Assembly: GCA_036491755.1 (NCBI GenBank)
Contig: DASXBJ010000035.1
Coordinates: 1 to 26,343 of the forward strand
Source of the DNA: DASXBJ01 sp036491755
GTDB taxonomy: Bacteria; Chloroflexota; Dormibacteria; Dormibacterales; Dormibacteraceae
Direction: 5' to 3'
Length of the DNA: 26,343 bases
Position 1 is the stretch's first letter, and every line of letters begins with the position of its first letter. The notes below the pieces were generated by a model. That model searched no databases and was not told where the DNA came from. It was given only the letters and a program-made list of their open reading frames with translations. The position numbers and the translations under genes are program-made. Below are positions 7,098 through 12,694 of this stretch, in pieces.

Positions 7098-7783
7098 TCA
7101 AGGTGGCTTTGCCAGCCAACCTGCAGGCGCTCGCTCGCGCCGGGCGCATCGTGGAGCTGGAGGTTAATGGTCCCGTGACCCAACGGTCCGTGCTCGATGC
7201 GCTCGAGGCCGGTTACCCGGCGCTCCTCGGCACGATCCGCGACCCAGTGACCAAGAGACGCCGGCCGCTGCTCCGGTTCTTCGCCTGCGAGGAGGACTTT
7301 TCGGACGCCTTGCCGGATGACCCGCTCCCGGTGGAGGTCGCGTCGGGCCGGGAGCCGCTCCTCATCCTGGGCGCCATCGCCGGCGGACGCGAGGTCACCG
7401 TCGCCGAGCAGCTCGAGAATCTCCCTGCCGCTGTGCGCCCCACGATGCAGGCGGCGCGAAAGATGGTCAAGGCAATCGCTCCTCGCGCGGAGGAGATCGC
7501 CTACCAGGGAGGGCGACCTCGCTCCAGGACGTTCATGTGGAAGCTCGCGCGCTATTCGTCGAGCGGAGCCAACGTGGTCGGCATCGGCACCTTCCCAGAC
7601 CACTCGAACCTCTTTTTCTATCGCGGCCGGGAGCTCGACGACGGCAGCGGACTGCTGGTGGGACGCGGCAAGGAGATGCGTTCGATCAGCCTGCGCACGC
7701 CGGCTGACGTCGACAAGGCCGCCGTCAAGCGCTTGGTGCGGAAGGCGTTCCAGCTCGCCGGAGAGGCCGACGCCGGCAGCTGA
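7094..7783 (+). CDS. MoaD/ThiS-like domain fused to a DUF1801 domain
   Basis: 229-residue fusion. Residues 1-98 are a ubiquitin-fold MoaD/ThiS-like domain (ELEVNGPVTQRSVLDALEAGYPAL; RFFACEEDFS) ending in LLILGAIAGG with the diglycine at 97-98. In sulfur carriers this diglycine is the free C-terminus that is adenylated and thiocarboxylated. Here the chain continues through a ~12-residue linker (REVTVAEQLENL) into a DUF1801-type domain (QAARKMVKAIAPRAEEIAYQGG to AAVKRLVRKAF). There is no stop or frame change at the junction. Start GTG 7094 overlaps the propeller stop as GTGA, so the two are translationally coupled. The function is not known; the context suggests the carrier-like domain and the propeller act together. 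The internal diglycine could be released by proteolysis, be non-functional as a sulfur carrier, or serve only as a fold. Confidence 0.85.
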   Translation: MIKVALPANLQALARAGRIVELEVNGPVTQRSVLDALEAGYPALLGTIRDPVTKRRRPLLRFFACEEDFSDALPDDPLPVEVASGREPLLILGAIAGGREVTVAEQLENLPAAVRPTMQAARKMVKAIAPRAEEIAYQGGRPRSRTFMWKLARYSSSGANVVGIGTFPDHSNLFFYRGRELDDGSGLLVGRGKEMRSISLRTPADVDKAAVKRLVRKAFQLAGEADAGS

Positions 7784-7821
7784 GCGCCCTCGTTCTGCGA
7801 GTACCTGCCACGATTTGACGC

Positions 7822-9876
7822 ATGCGATTGCCTGGCGGGAGCCAACGGCCGCCCGCCGCCGAGCGCCGCCCGCAAGTCGTCGAGTCCAATGGCGATCGAC
7901 GGGTCGATCCCTATTACTGGCTGAGGGACAGGCAGGACCCCAAGGTTCGCTCGTATCTCGAGGCCGAGAACGCTTACACCGACGCCGTGATGGCCCCGAC
8001 GGCGGAGCTTCGAGCCAAGCTATACCGCGAGGTCGTCGGACGTGTCCAGGAGACAGACACATCAGCGCCGACGTTCTGCAAAGGTTGGTGGACTTACACG
8101 CGCACCATCGAGGGGCTCGACTACGAGGTCTACTGCAGGCGGCGCGGCTCGATGGAAGCACCGGAGGAGGTGCTCCTCGACGGCAACGACCTTGCCCGCG
8201 GTCACGAGTACTTCGACCTCGGCTACGTCGAGCGGAGCCCCGACGAGAACCTGCTCGCTTATGCGGCCGACCTCGACGGCTCTGAGCTGCACGTTCTTCG
8301 CTTCCGCGACCTGGCGGCGGCCAGTGACATGGACGACGTGATCGAGGGTGTGTACTACGGGTCGGCATGGTCATCCGACAGCCGGACGTTCTTTTACGTC
8401 AAGCCCGACACTGCCATGCGCCCGTACCAGGTTTGGCGCCACAGGCTGGGCACGCCGGCCAGCGATGACGTCCTGGTGACGCAGGAGGATGACGAACGCT
8501 TCGAGATCGGCGTCGAGCTGACCAAGAGCGAGCGGTACATCTTGATCAGCAGCGCGAGCCAGGAGACCAGCGAGAGCCGGTTCTTGCGCAGCGAGGATCC
8601 GGACGCCGAGCCGGCGATCATTGAGCCTCGCCGCTCCGGGATCGAGTATTCGGTCGATCACCAGGATGACCGTTTTCTGATCCTGACCAATGACGGCGCC
8701 CAAAACTTCCGGCTGATGGCGGCGCCGGTCACCAGCCCCGGGCGCGACTCGTGGACCGACGTCGTTCCCGAGAGGCCGGAAGTGCGTCTCAACTTCACAG
8801 ATGTGCATAGAGGCCATGTCGTGCTCGGCCAGCGCTCCGACGGCCTCCAGCGCCTCGAGGTGCTCGACTGCTCGACGGGAGAGCTGCACGTGGTCGATCA
8901 GCCGGATGCCACGTACACGGCATTCCCCGGTTCCAGCCCGAGCTATGACGGCTCTGTCATGCGCTTCTTCTACACGTCGTTGACGGCGCCGTTCTCCGCC
9001 GTCGACTACGACATGCAGACGCGGCGTCGGACCATCGTCAAGCAGCAGCCGGTGCGGGGCGGATACGACGTCGCCGACTATGTCACGGAGCGGCTGTGGG
9101 CCACTGCGCCAGATGGTGTTCGCGTGCCCATGTCGCTCGTTTACCGAAAGGGCTTGCGGCGCGACGGCTCCAGCCCGGCCCTTCTCTATGGCTATGGCGC
9201 GTACGAGATCTCGATCGACCCGATGTTCGACCCCGCGCGACTCAGCCTTCTGGATCGCGGATTCGTCTACGCGATCGCGCACATCAGAGGTGGGGGAGAC
9301 CTCGGCCGGCGCTGGTACGAGGACGGCAAGTACCTCCACAAGCGCAACACGTTCACCGACTTCATCGCATGCGCCGAGCATCTGGTTGCGCAGGGCTACA
9401 CCAACCCGCAGCGCCTGGCGATTCGCGGGCGCAGCGCGGGCGGGCTGCTGATGGGCGCGGTGCTGAACTCACGCCCAGATCTGTTCGCGTGTGCCGTCGC
9501 GCAGGTTCCATTCGTCGACGTGCTGACCACGATGCTGGACGACAAGCTGCCGCTGACGGTCAACGAATATGAGGAGTGGGGCAACCCAGCCAACCCTGAG
9601 TACTACGACTACATGAAGAGCTACTCGCCGTACGACAACGTGCGGGCCGCCGACTATCCGGCGATGCTGGTCACGGGCGGGTGGACCGACCCTCGCGTGT
9701 CCTACTGGGAGCCGGTGAAATGGGTGGCCAAGCTCAGGACGCTGAACGTCGGGGAGCGGGCGCTGATCCTCCAGACTCAGATGACCGGGCACTCGGGCCC
9801 GTCCGGCCGTTACGACTCGTGGCGAGAGGAGGCGTTCGTGATGTCGTTCGTCTTGACCCAGCTGGAGGCGGCCTGA
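7822..9876 (+). CDS. ptrB: Oligopeptidase B-type serine peptidase (family S9A)
   Basis: 684-residue prolyl-oligopeptidase-family enzyme that would cleave short peptides, in oligopeptidase B after Arg/Lys. The N-terminal region has the family signature DPYYWLRDRQDP and EAENAYTDA, the middle is the seven-bladed propeller that filters large substrates, and the C-terminal hydrolase domain carries the triad Ser538 (GRSAGG), Asp623 (GGWTDPRVSYWEP) and His657 (TGHSGPSGRYD). The segment GYGAYEISIDPMFDPARLSLLDRGFVYAIAHIRGGG is diagnostic of S9A. Length is normal. No signal peptide, so cytosolic. ATG 7822 lies 38 bp after the MoaD fusion gene without a clear Shine-Dalgarno. Assignment to OpB rather than prolyl oligopeptidase rests on the GRSAGG context and overall pattern. 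Confidence 0.92.
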   Translation: MRLPGGSQRPPAAERRPQVVESNGDRRVDPYYWLRDRQDPKVRSYLEAENAYTDAVMAPTAELRAKLYREVVGRVQETDTSAPTFCKGWWTYTRTIEGLDYEVYCRRRGSMEAPEEVLLDGNDLARGHEYFDLGYVERSPDENLLAYAADLDGSELHVLRFRDLAAASDMDDVIEGVYYGSAWSSDSRTFFYVKPDTAMRPYQVWRHRLGTPASDDVLVTQEDDERFEIGVELTKSERYILISSASQETSESRFLRSEDPDAEPAIIEPRRSGIEYSVDHQDDRFLILTNDGAQNFRLMAAPVTSPGRDSWTDVVPERPEVRLNFTDVHRGHVVLGQRSDGLQRLEVLDCSTGELHVVDQPDATYTAFPGSSPSYDGSVMRFFYTSLTAPFSAVDYDMQTRRRTIVKQQPVRGGYDVADYVTERLWATAPDGVRVPMSLVYRKGLRRDGSSPALLYGYGAYEISIDPMFDPARLSLLDRGFVYAIAHIRGGGDLGRRWYEDGKYLHKRNTFTDFIACAEHLVAQGYTNPQRLAIRGRSAGGLLMGAVLNSRPDLFACAVAQVPFVDVLTTMLDDKLPLTVNEYEEWGNPANPEYYDYMKSYSPYDNVRAADYPAMLVTGGWTDPRVSYWEPVKWVAKLRTLNVGERALILQTQMTGHSGPSGRYDSWREEAFVMSFVLTQLEAA

Positions 9877-9879
9877 TCA

Positions 9880-9901
9880 CCGGCCTTGACAGCGAGGCCG
9901 G
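9880..9901. repeat. Perfect 7-bp inverted repeat overlapping a -35 box
   Basis: CCGGCCT (9880-9886) and AGGCCGG (9895-9901) flank 8 nt, starting 4 nt after the peptidase stop codon. No T-run follows on the plus strand, so it would be a weak terminator at best. It encloses the TTGACA of the exporter promoter and could instead be an operator. Confidence 0.4.
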
Positions 9902-9914
9902 TCGAGATTAGCCT
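9886..9914 (+). promoter_or_regulatory. Predicted sigma70-type promoter of the exporter leader
   Basis: TTGACA (9886-9891), 17-nt spacer, TAGCCT (9909-9914). Transcription would start near 9921, just before the inverted repeat at 9926-9943, giving a leader of about 228 nt ahead of the ABC ATPase gene. Confidence 0.5.
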
Positions 9915-9925
9915 AGAGGATCACG

Positions 9926-9943
9926 TACACCCACCCGGGTGTA
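9926..9943. repeat. Inverted repeat at the predicted transcript start
   Basis: TACACCC (9926-9932) and GGGTGTA (9937-9943) flank ACCC. Placed at about +5 to +22 of the leader, it could be a repressor site or a 5'-protective hairpin of the RNA. Confidence 0.4.
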
Positions 9944-9966
9944 TCTACTCAATCTGGAGTGAGCTT

Positions 9967-10035
9967 ATGTGCGGCATCACCAGGAAGCGGACGTTCGCCG
10001 TCGAGGGCGAAGTCTGCATTCTCACCGCACATTGA
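9967..10035 (+). CDS. Putative 22-residue leader peptide of the exporter operon
   Basis: A short frame, ATG 9967 to TGA 10033-10035, with GGAG at 9956-9959 seven nucleotides upstream. It begins MCGITRKRTF and ends CILTAH, with a basic stretch (RKR) early and two Cys. No family is recognised. It lies wholly between a promoter and an intrinsic terminator, and both its first 8 nt and its last coding 8 nt take part in complementary pairings (see the attenuator entry), so its translation would affect the leader fold. This is what suggests a regulatory leader ORF rather than a bioactive peptide. Translation is not proven. Confidence 0.45.
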   Translation: MCGITRKRTFAVEGEVCILTAH

Positions 10036-10082
10036 GTCGGGTTTGGTAACCGAAAACTAGAACAAGACCAGTTCACCGACAG

Positions 10083-10125
10083 AGGACCGTGCGGTTGTTG
10101 GGCACCGCGCGGTCCTTTTTCTTTT
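10083..10125 (+). terminator. Strong intrinsic terminator upstream of the exporter genes
   Basis: AGGACCGTGCGGT (10083-10095) pairs over 13 positions (one G-U) with ACCGCGCGGTCCT (10104-10116) around an 8-nt loop, followed by a T-rich tract (10116-10125). It stands 24 bp before the ATPase start and after the leader ORF, so unless bypassed it would end transcripts from the 9886-9914 promoter before the exporter. Confidence 0.85.
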
Positions 10126-10148
10126 GTCCTGGATTCTGGGAGCGATTG

Positions 10149-10964
10149 ATGAGTACGACCGCAGTTGAAATCAGCGGGATCAGAAAAGCGTTTCGGCGCC
10201 GCGAGCGCGAGACGGGCGCGCCCTGGTGGCGGCGAGAGTGGAAGGAGAAGGTCGCCCTCCACACGCTCGACCTCACGGTTGAGACGGGCGGGGTGACCGG
10301 CATCCTTGGCCCGAACGGAAGCGGCAAGTCGACGCTGATCCGCATCCTCGGCACTCTGCTCACACCGGACGCCGGCCGCGCGACCGTTTTCGGCTGGGAC
10401 GTGGTCGCTCAGCCCATCGAGGTCCGGCGCCACGTGAACCGCGTTTCCGTGGAGGCTGCCTTCTTCAAGGAGCTGAGTCCCTGGGAGAACATGCTCTACG
10501 CGGCGCGGCTGTATGGCCGAGGCGCCGCCGGCACGCGCGATTCCGTGATGGAGATCCTGGAGCGGCTCGGTCTGCCGGTCGACACCATCGACGAGCCGAT
10601 GAAGCAGCTGTCGCGTGGCCAGCAGCAAAAGGTGGCGATTGCGCGCAGCTTTCTGACGGCTCCCTCGCTTCTGCTGATGGACGAGCCCACGACCGGGCTG
10701 GATCCGAGGTCGAAGAAAGAGGTCCAGGCCGTCCTGGAGGCGCTGCGGGCGGAGCGTGAGGTCACCGTTCTGCTCTGCACACACGACATGGAAGAGGCGG
10801 CGGCCCTTTGCGACCGGGTCCTGATGATGGATGGCGGCCGGGTGCTGGCGGACGGCACGCCGGACGAACTTCGCCACGAACACGGCGTCGCGACCCTGGA
10901 GGACGTCTTCATGCACCTGACCGGCAAGACCCTGGCGGTCGCAGACAAGGAGGAGGGCGAATGA
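10149..10964 (+). CDS. ABC-2 type exporter, ATP-binding subunit
   Basis: 271-residue ATPase that would power export by the adjoining permease at the inner face of the membrane. Visible motifs are Walker A GPNGSGKST (near residue 58), signature LSRGQQQKVAIARSF, Walker B LLLMDEPTTGLD and H-loop CTHDMEE. A basic, tryptophan-rich insert (RRRERETGAPWWRREWKEK) sits between the first strand and the A-loop region. The C-terminus, after the ATLEDVFMHLTGK motif of DrrA/NatA-type proteins, is short. ATG 10149 has GGGAG 6 nt upstream. It is translationally coupled to the permease (ATGA overlap) and preceded by a leader with a terminator, suggesting induced expression. Drug export is a common role of this subfamily, but lipids, polymers or Na+ are also possible. 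Confidence 0.95.
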   Translation: MSTTAVEISGIRKAFRRRERETGAPWWRREWKEKVALHTLDLTVETGGVTGILGPNGSGKSTLIRILGTLLTPDAGRATVFGWDVVAQPIEVRRHVNRVSVEAAFFKELSPWENMLYAARLYGRGAAGTRDSVMEILERLGLPVDTIDEPMKQLSRGQQQKVAIARSFLTAPSLLLMDEPTTGLDPRSKKEVQAVLEALRAEREVTVLLCTHDMEEAAALCDRVLMMDGGRVLADGTPDELRHEHGVATLEDVFMHLTGKTLAVADKEEGE

Positions 10965-11797
10965 TTGGTGTCATCAGGCACACCGAGCTCAACGCGCTGC
11001 TGGGGTTCGCCGAACGCCAGATGCACGTCGTCAAGCGCTACTGGGTGTGGGAGATCGTGTGGCTCTTCTACAGTCTCGTCAGCGTGCTTTCGATCGGTTT
11101 TTTGGCCTCGGGCCTGGGGTCGCTTGGCGCCCAGGGCACCTCTTTCGACCTGCGCCGGGCGCAGCTCTACCTGCTGATCGGAGCGCTGCTGTGGGGCTAC
11201 CTGTCGCTGGTCTTCATGGAGGCCGCGTTCGCGATCGCCTGGGAACGCTGGGAAGGCACGATCGAGTACACGTTCATGGCCCCGGTCAGGCGCATCACGC
11301 ACCTGATGGGTATCTGTCTGTTCGCGATCGGGTACGGCCTGGCGCGCACCTTTGTCGTGCTCCTGATCGCCACGGCGTTCTTCCATCTCGACTTTTCGCA
11401 CGCAAACGTTCCCGCCGCCCTCGCCGTGCTCGCCGCCGCGACCCTGCCCCTGATCGGCCTGAGCATCCTCACTTCGGTGCTTCCGCTGCTCTCCCCGCAG
11501 AAGGGCGAGCAGATGTCGATCGCTCTGCAGGGATTCCTGCTCCTCGTGTCCGGCGTGTACTACCCGCTGACCGTCCTGCCGCTGCCGATGCAGGTGGCCG
11601 GCGCCGCGAGCCCACTGACCTACGCCCTGGACGGGATGCGCCGCGCCCTGCTCGATGGGGCGGGCCTGGCCGGCGTCCTGCCGGCCATCGCCGTCCTTCT
11701 CGCGATGGGCGCCGCCCTCATCCCGATCGGCTTTTTCGTCTTCAGCTGGGCGGAGAAACGGGCCAAGCGCCTCGGCCTCCTCAAGCGAAGTGGGTAA
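10961..11797 (+). CDS. ABC-2 type exporter, permease subunit
   Basis: 278-residue integral membrane protein with about six hydrophobic segments: VWLFYSLVSVLSIGFLASGL, LYLLIGALLWGYLSLVFME, GICLFAIGYGLARTFVVLLIAT, AALAVLAAATLPLIGLSIL, the LQGFLLLVSGVYYPLTVLPLP segment typical of ABC-2 domains before the last helix, and GVLPAIAVLLAMGAALIPIGFF. A cytoplasmic WERWEGTIEYTFMAPVRR stretch fits the coupling helix. It would form a (probably dimeric) channel with the upstream ATPase. ATG 10961 has AAGGAGGAGG just upstream and overlaps the ATPase stop as ATGA. The C-terminus is basic (EKRAKRLGLLKRSG), consistent with a cytoplasmic end. Confidence 0.93.
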   Translation: MIGVIRHTELNALLGFAERQMHVVKRYWVWEIVWLFYSLVSVLSIGFLASGLGSLGAQGTSFDLRRAQLYLLIGALLWGYLSLVFMEAAFAIAWERWEGTIEYTFMAPVRRITHLMGICLFAIGYGLARTFVVLLIATAFFHLDFSHANVPAALAVLAAATLPLIGLSILTSVLPLLSPQKGEQMSIALQGFLLLVSGVYYPLTVLPLPMQVAGAASPLTYALDGMRRALLDGAGLAGVLPAIAVLLAMGAALIPIGFFVFSWAEKRAKRLGLLKRSG

Positions 11798-11866
11798 AGA
11801 AAAGTATCGTTCGGCGGGTCGGGGAAAATAGTTCAGACCCAAACTGATGTTCGGCACTATCACCAT

Positions 11867-11931
11867 CCAGCCCCAGATCTAGGGCTGGCATCTCTCCCGA
11901 TCCCCACAGGTGGTGGTCGAGCGCCCACCTG
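11867..11931. repeat. Two 7-bp inverted repeats between the exporter and mraZ
   Basis: CCAGCCC/GGGCTGG (11867-11873, 11882-11888), with AGATCT in the loop, and CAGGTGG/CCACCTG (11907-11913, 11925-11931). Neither is followed by a T-run. They may stop or slow transcripts leaving the exporter genes, or be regulatory. I see no gene in 11798-11967. Confidence 0.3.
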
Positions 11932-11967
11932 CCCGCCGGGACCTCTCTACATCTTGTGGTAAAGGTA

Positions 11968-11996
11968 TTGACAGGCACACGCCCCGTTGTTACTGT
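11968..11996 (+). promoter_or_regulatory. Predicted promoter of the dcw operon
   Basis: TTGACA (11968-11973), 17-nt spacer, TACTGT (11991-11996). Start expected near 12003, giving an mraZ leader of about 260 nt. It is the only good sigma70-like promoter seen ahead of the fourteen tightly packed genes that follow. Confidence 0.65.
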
Positions 11997-12005
11997 CAGC
12001 GGCGA

Positions 12006-12127
12006 ATCGCGGTGATCAGTGGGGAGAAGTGGTGAATCCAGCACACGTCGCAGCAAACGTCGTTCCCTACGTCCAGGTAAGGCACGCCATACACCTCCTC
12101 TACGCCACTTCTCCCCGCAGCCGCGAT
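12006..12127 (+). ncRNA. Long inverted repeat / structured leader RNA ahead of mraZ
   Basis: ATCGCGG (12006-12012) is complementary to 12121-12127, and 12019-12034 pairs with 12103-12118 over 16 consecutive positions, 14 Watson-Crick and two G-U. An asymmetric 6/2-nt internal loop separates the helices, and the hairpin closes over 68 nt. In the RNA this ~23-bp stem would bury GGGGAG and the GTG codons at 12029-12034; in DNA it places an inverted copy of the MraZ-type repeats 84 bp downstream. No RNase P, SRP, tmRNA or tRNA signature is visible. Whether the element works as RNA, as paired protein sites, or both is open. An mraW leader motif is known in Actinobacteria, but homology cannot be judged here. 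Confidence 0.5.
12009..12038 (+). promoter_or_regulatory. Three tandem 10-bp repeats, candidate MraZ operator
   Basis: GCGGTGATCA, GTGGGGAGAA and GTGGTGAATC follow each other with a 10-bp period and share GYGGKGA. MraZ proteins bind direct G-rich repeats (TGGGN or AAAGTG types) of about this period just downstream of their own promoter. The position (about +7 to +36) and period fit autoregulation by the MraZ encoded 225 bp downstream. An inverted partial copy occurs at 12103-12118. Confidence 0.6.
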
Positions 12128-12262
12128 GGGGGCCACTCGTCGGCCATCAATCATCGATTCGACAAGCACGGTAACGCGCTGCCCCTCGAGCTGCACGGCT
12201 GCGGTTGCAGCCTCTGCGCTCGCCAGGAGCGCTCCGCTCGAAGCTTCTGGGAGGCCCGATGA
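12032..12262 (+). CDS. Possible small ORF abutting mraZ (76 aa)
   Basis: An open frame from GTG 12032 (or GTG 12029) to TGA 12260-12262 ends directly against the mraZ GTG. GGGGAG at 12021-12026 is correctly spaced. The product begins MNPAHVAANVVPYVQVRHA and has a Cys/His-rich part near residues 54-60 (HGCGCSLC). No family is recognised. In favour: Shine-Dalgarno spacing and exact abutment to mraZ. Against: it covers the structured leader, its start is hidden in the long stem, and similar frames arise by chance in GC-rich DNA. Confidence 0.25.
   Translation: MNPAHVAANVVPYVQVRHAIHLLYATSPRSRDGGHSSAINHRFDKHGNALPLELHGCGCSLCARQERSARSFWEAR
12197..12232 (+). repeat. Two small hairpins in the mraZ leader
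   Basis: GGCTGC-GGTT-GCAGCC (12197-12212) and GCGCTC-GCCAG-GAGCGC (12216-12232) are perfect 6-bp stems with short loops, close together, 17 nt before the mraZ Shine-Dalgarno. A palindrome GAAGCTTC lies at 12239-12246. There is no T-run, so they are not terminators by themselves. Confidence 0.35.
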
Positions 12263-12694
12263 GTGTTCACTGGGGCGCACCGGGCGCGGGTGGACGACAA
12301 GGGACGGGTGGCCATTCCGGCCGCGTTTCGCAAGCAGCTGCCGGAAGGGAGCTACGTCTCGGTGAGCCAGGACAACGTGCTGGCGATCTATCCGCCCGAC
12401 CTGTGGGCGGCCCTGGCCGAGGAGCTCAAGAGCCCCCTGCCTGGACCGGACCAGCGCGCGCTGGCGCGCACTTTGTATCCGCTTTCGGACTCCTTCGAGC
12501 CGGATGGGCAGGGAAGGATCAGCTTGCAGCCGGAGCAGCGCCGGCTGTCGGGGATCGAGACCCCGTCGACGGTGGTGGTGATCGGGACCGGGTCCCGGGT
12601 CGAAATCTGGCCAGAGGGCCGATGGGACAGCTACAGCGCCGACGCGCAAGGACGCTTTACAGAATTCGCTGACAGGGTAATTTCAGGGCATTAG
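12263..12694 (+). CDS. mraZ: Transcriptional regulator MraZ
   Basis: 143-residue protein with two SpoVT/AbrB-like domains, first gene of the dcw cluster. MraZ forms ring-shaped oligomers that bind tandem repeats in its own promoter and usually repress the cluster. The start MFTGAHRARVDDKGRVAIPAAFR matches the family N-terminus (MFxGxxxxxLDxKGRxxiPaxFR), and the second half repeats the pattern with DSFEPDGQGRISLQPEQRRLSGI. GTG 12263 has GGGAGG at 12249-12254, 8 nt upstream. Length is typical. Three 10-bp repeats downstream of the promoter are its probable operator. The stop TAG shares a base with the proposed ATT start of rsmH. Confidence 0.96.
   Translation: MFTGAHRARVDDKGRVAIPAAFRKQLPEGSYVSVSQDNVLAIYPPDLWAALAEELKSPLPGPDQRALARTLYPLSDSFEPDGQGRISLQPEQRRLSGIETPSTVVVIGTGSRVEIWPEGRWDSYSADAQGRFTEFADRVISGH

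Larger units (their letters stand above)
9967..10125 (+). promoter_or_regulatory. Candidate ribosome-controlled transcription attenuator
   Basis: Four leader segments have exclusive pairings. Segment 1, ATGTGCGG (9967-9974, the leader start codon), is perfectly complementary to segment 2, CCGCACAT (10025-10032). Segment 2, as ACCGCAC (10024-10030), is also perfectly complementary to segment 3, GTGCGGT (10089-10095). Segment 3 is the inner part of the left terminator arm, which pairs with segment 4 (10104-10116). So 1:2 with 3:4 gives termination and 2:3 gives read-through. The hairpin TTCGCC/GGCGAA (9994-9999, 10006-10011) nests inside 1:2. A ribosome held on the first codons would mask segment 1 and favour exporter expression; one at the last codons would mask segment 2. 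The complementarities are read from sequence; the switching is inference. Confidence 0.5.

Noticed and set aside
9880..9901. Intrinsic terminator of the oligopeptidase gene
   Set aside because: The stem is good but there is no T-run on the plus strand, so I list it only as an inverted repeat.
12006..12127. A MITE or other mobile element, given terminal inverted repeats
   Set aside because: No target-site duplication flanks the repeat, the arms contain the mraZ operator repeats, and no second copy occurs in the window.
12003..12262. RNase P, SRP, 6S or tmRNA gene upstream of mraZ
   Set aside because: The region is strongly structured, but I could not find the conserved core sequences of any of these RNAs.
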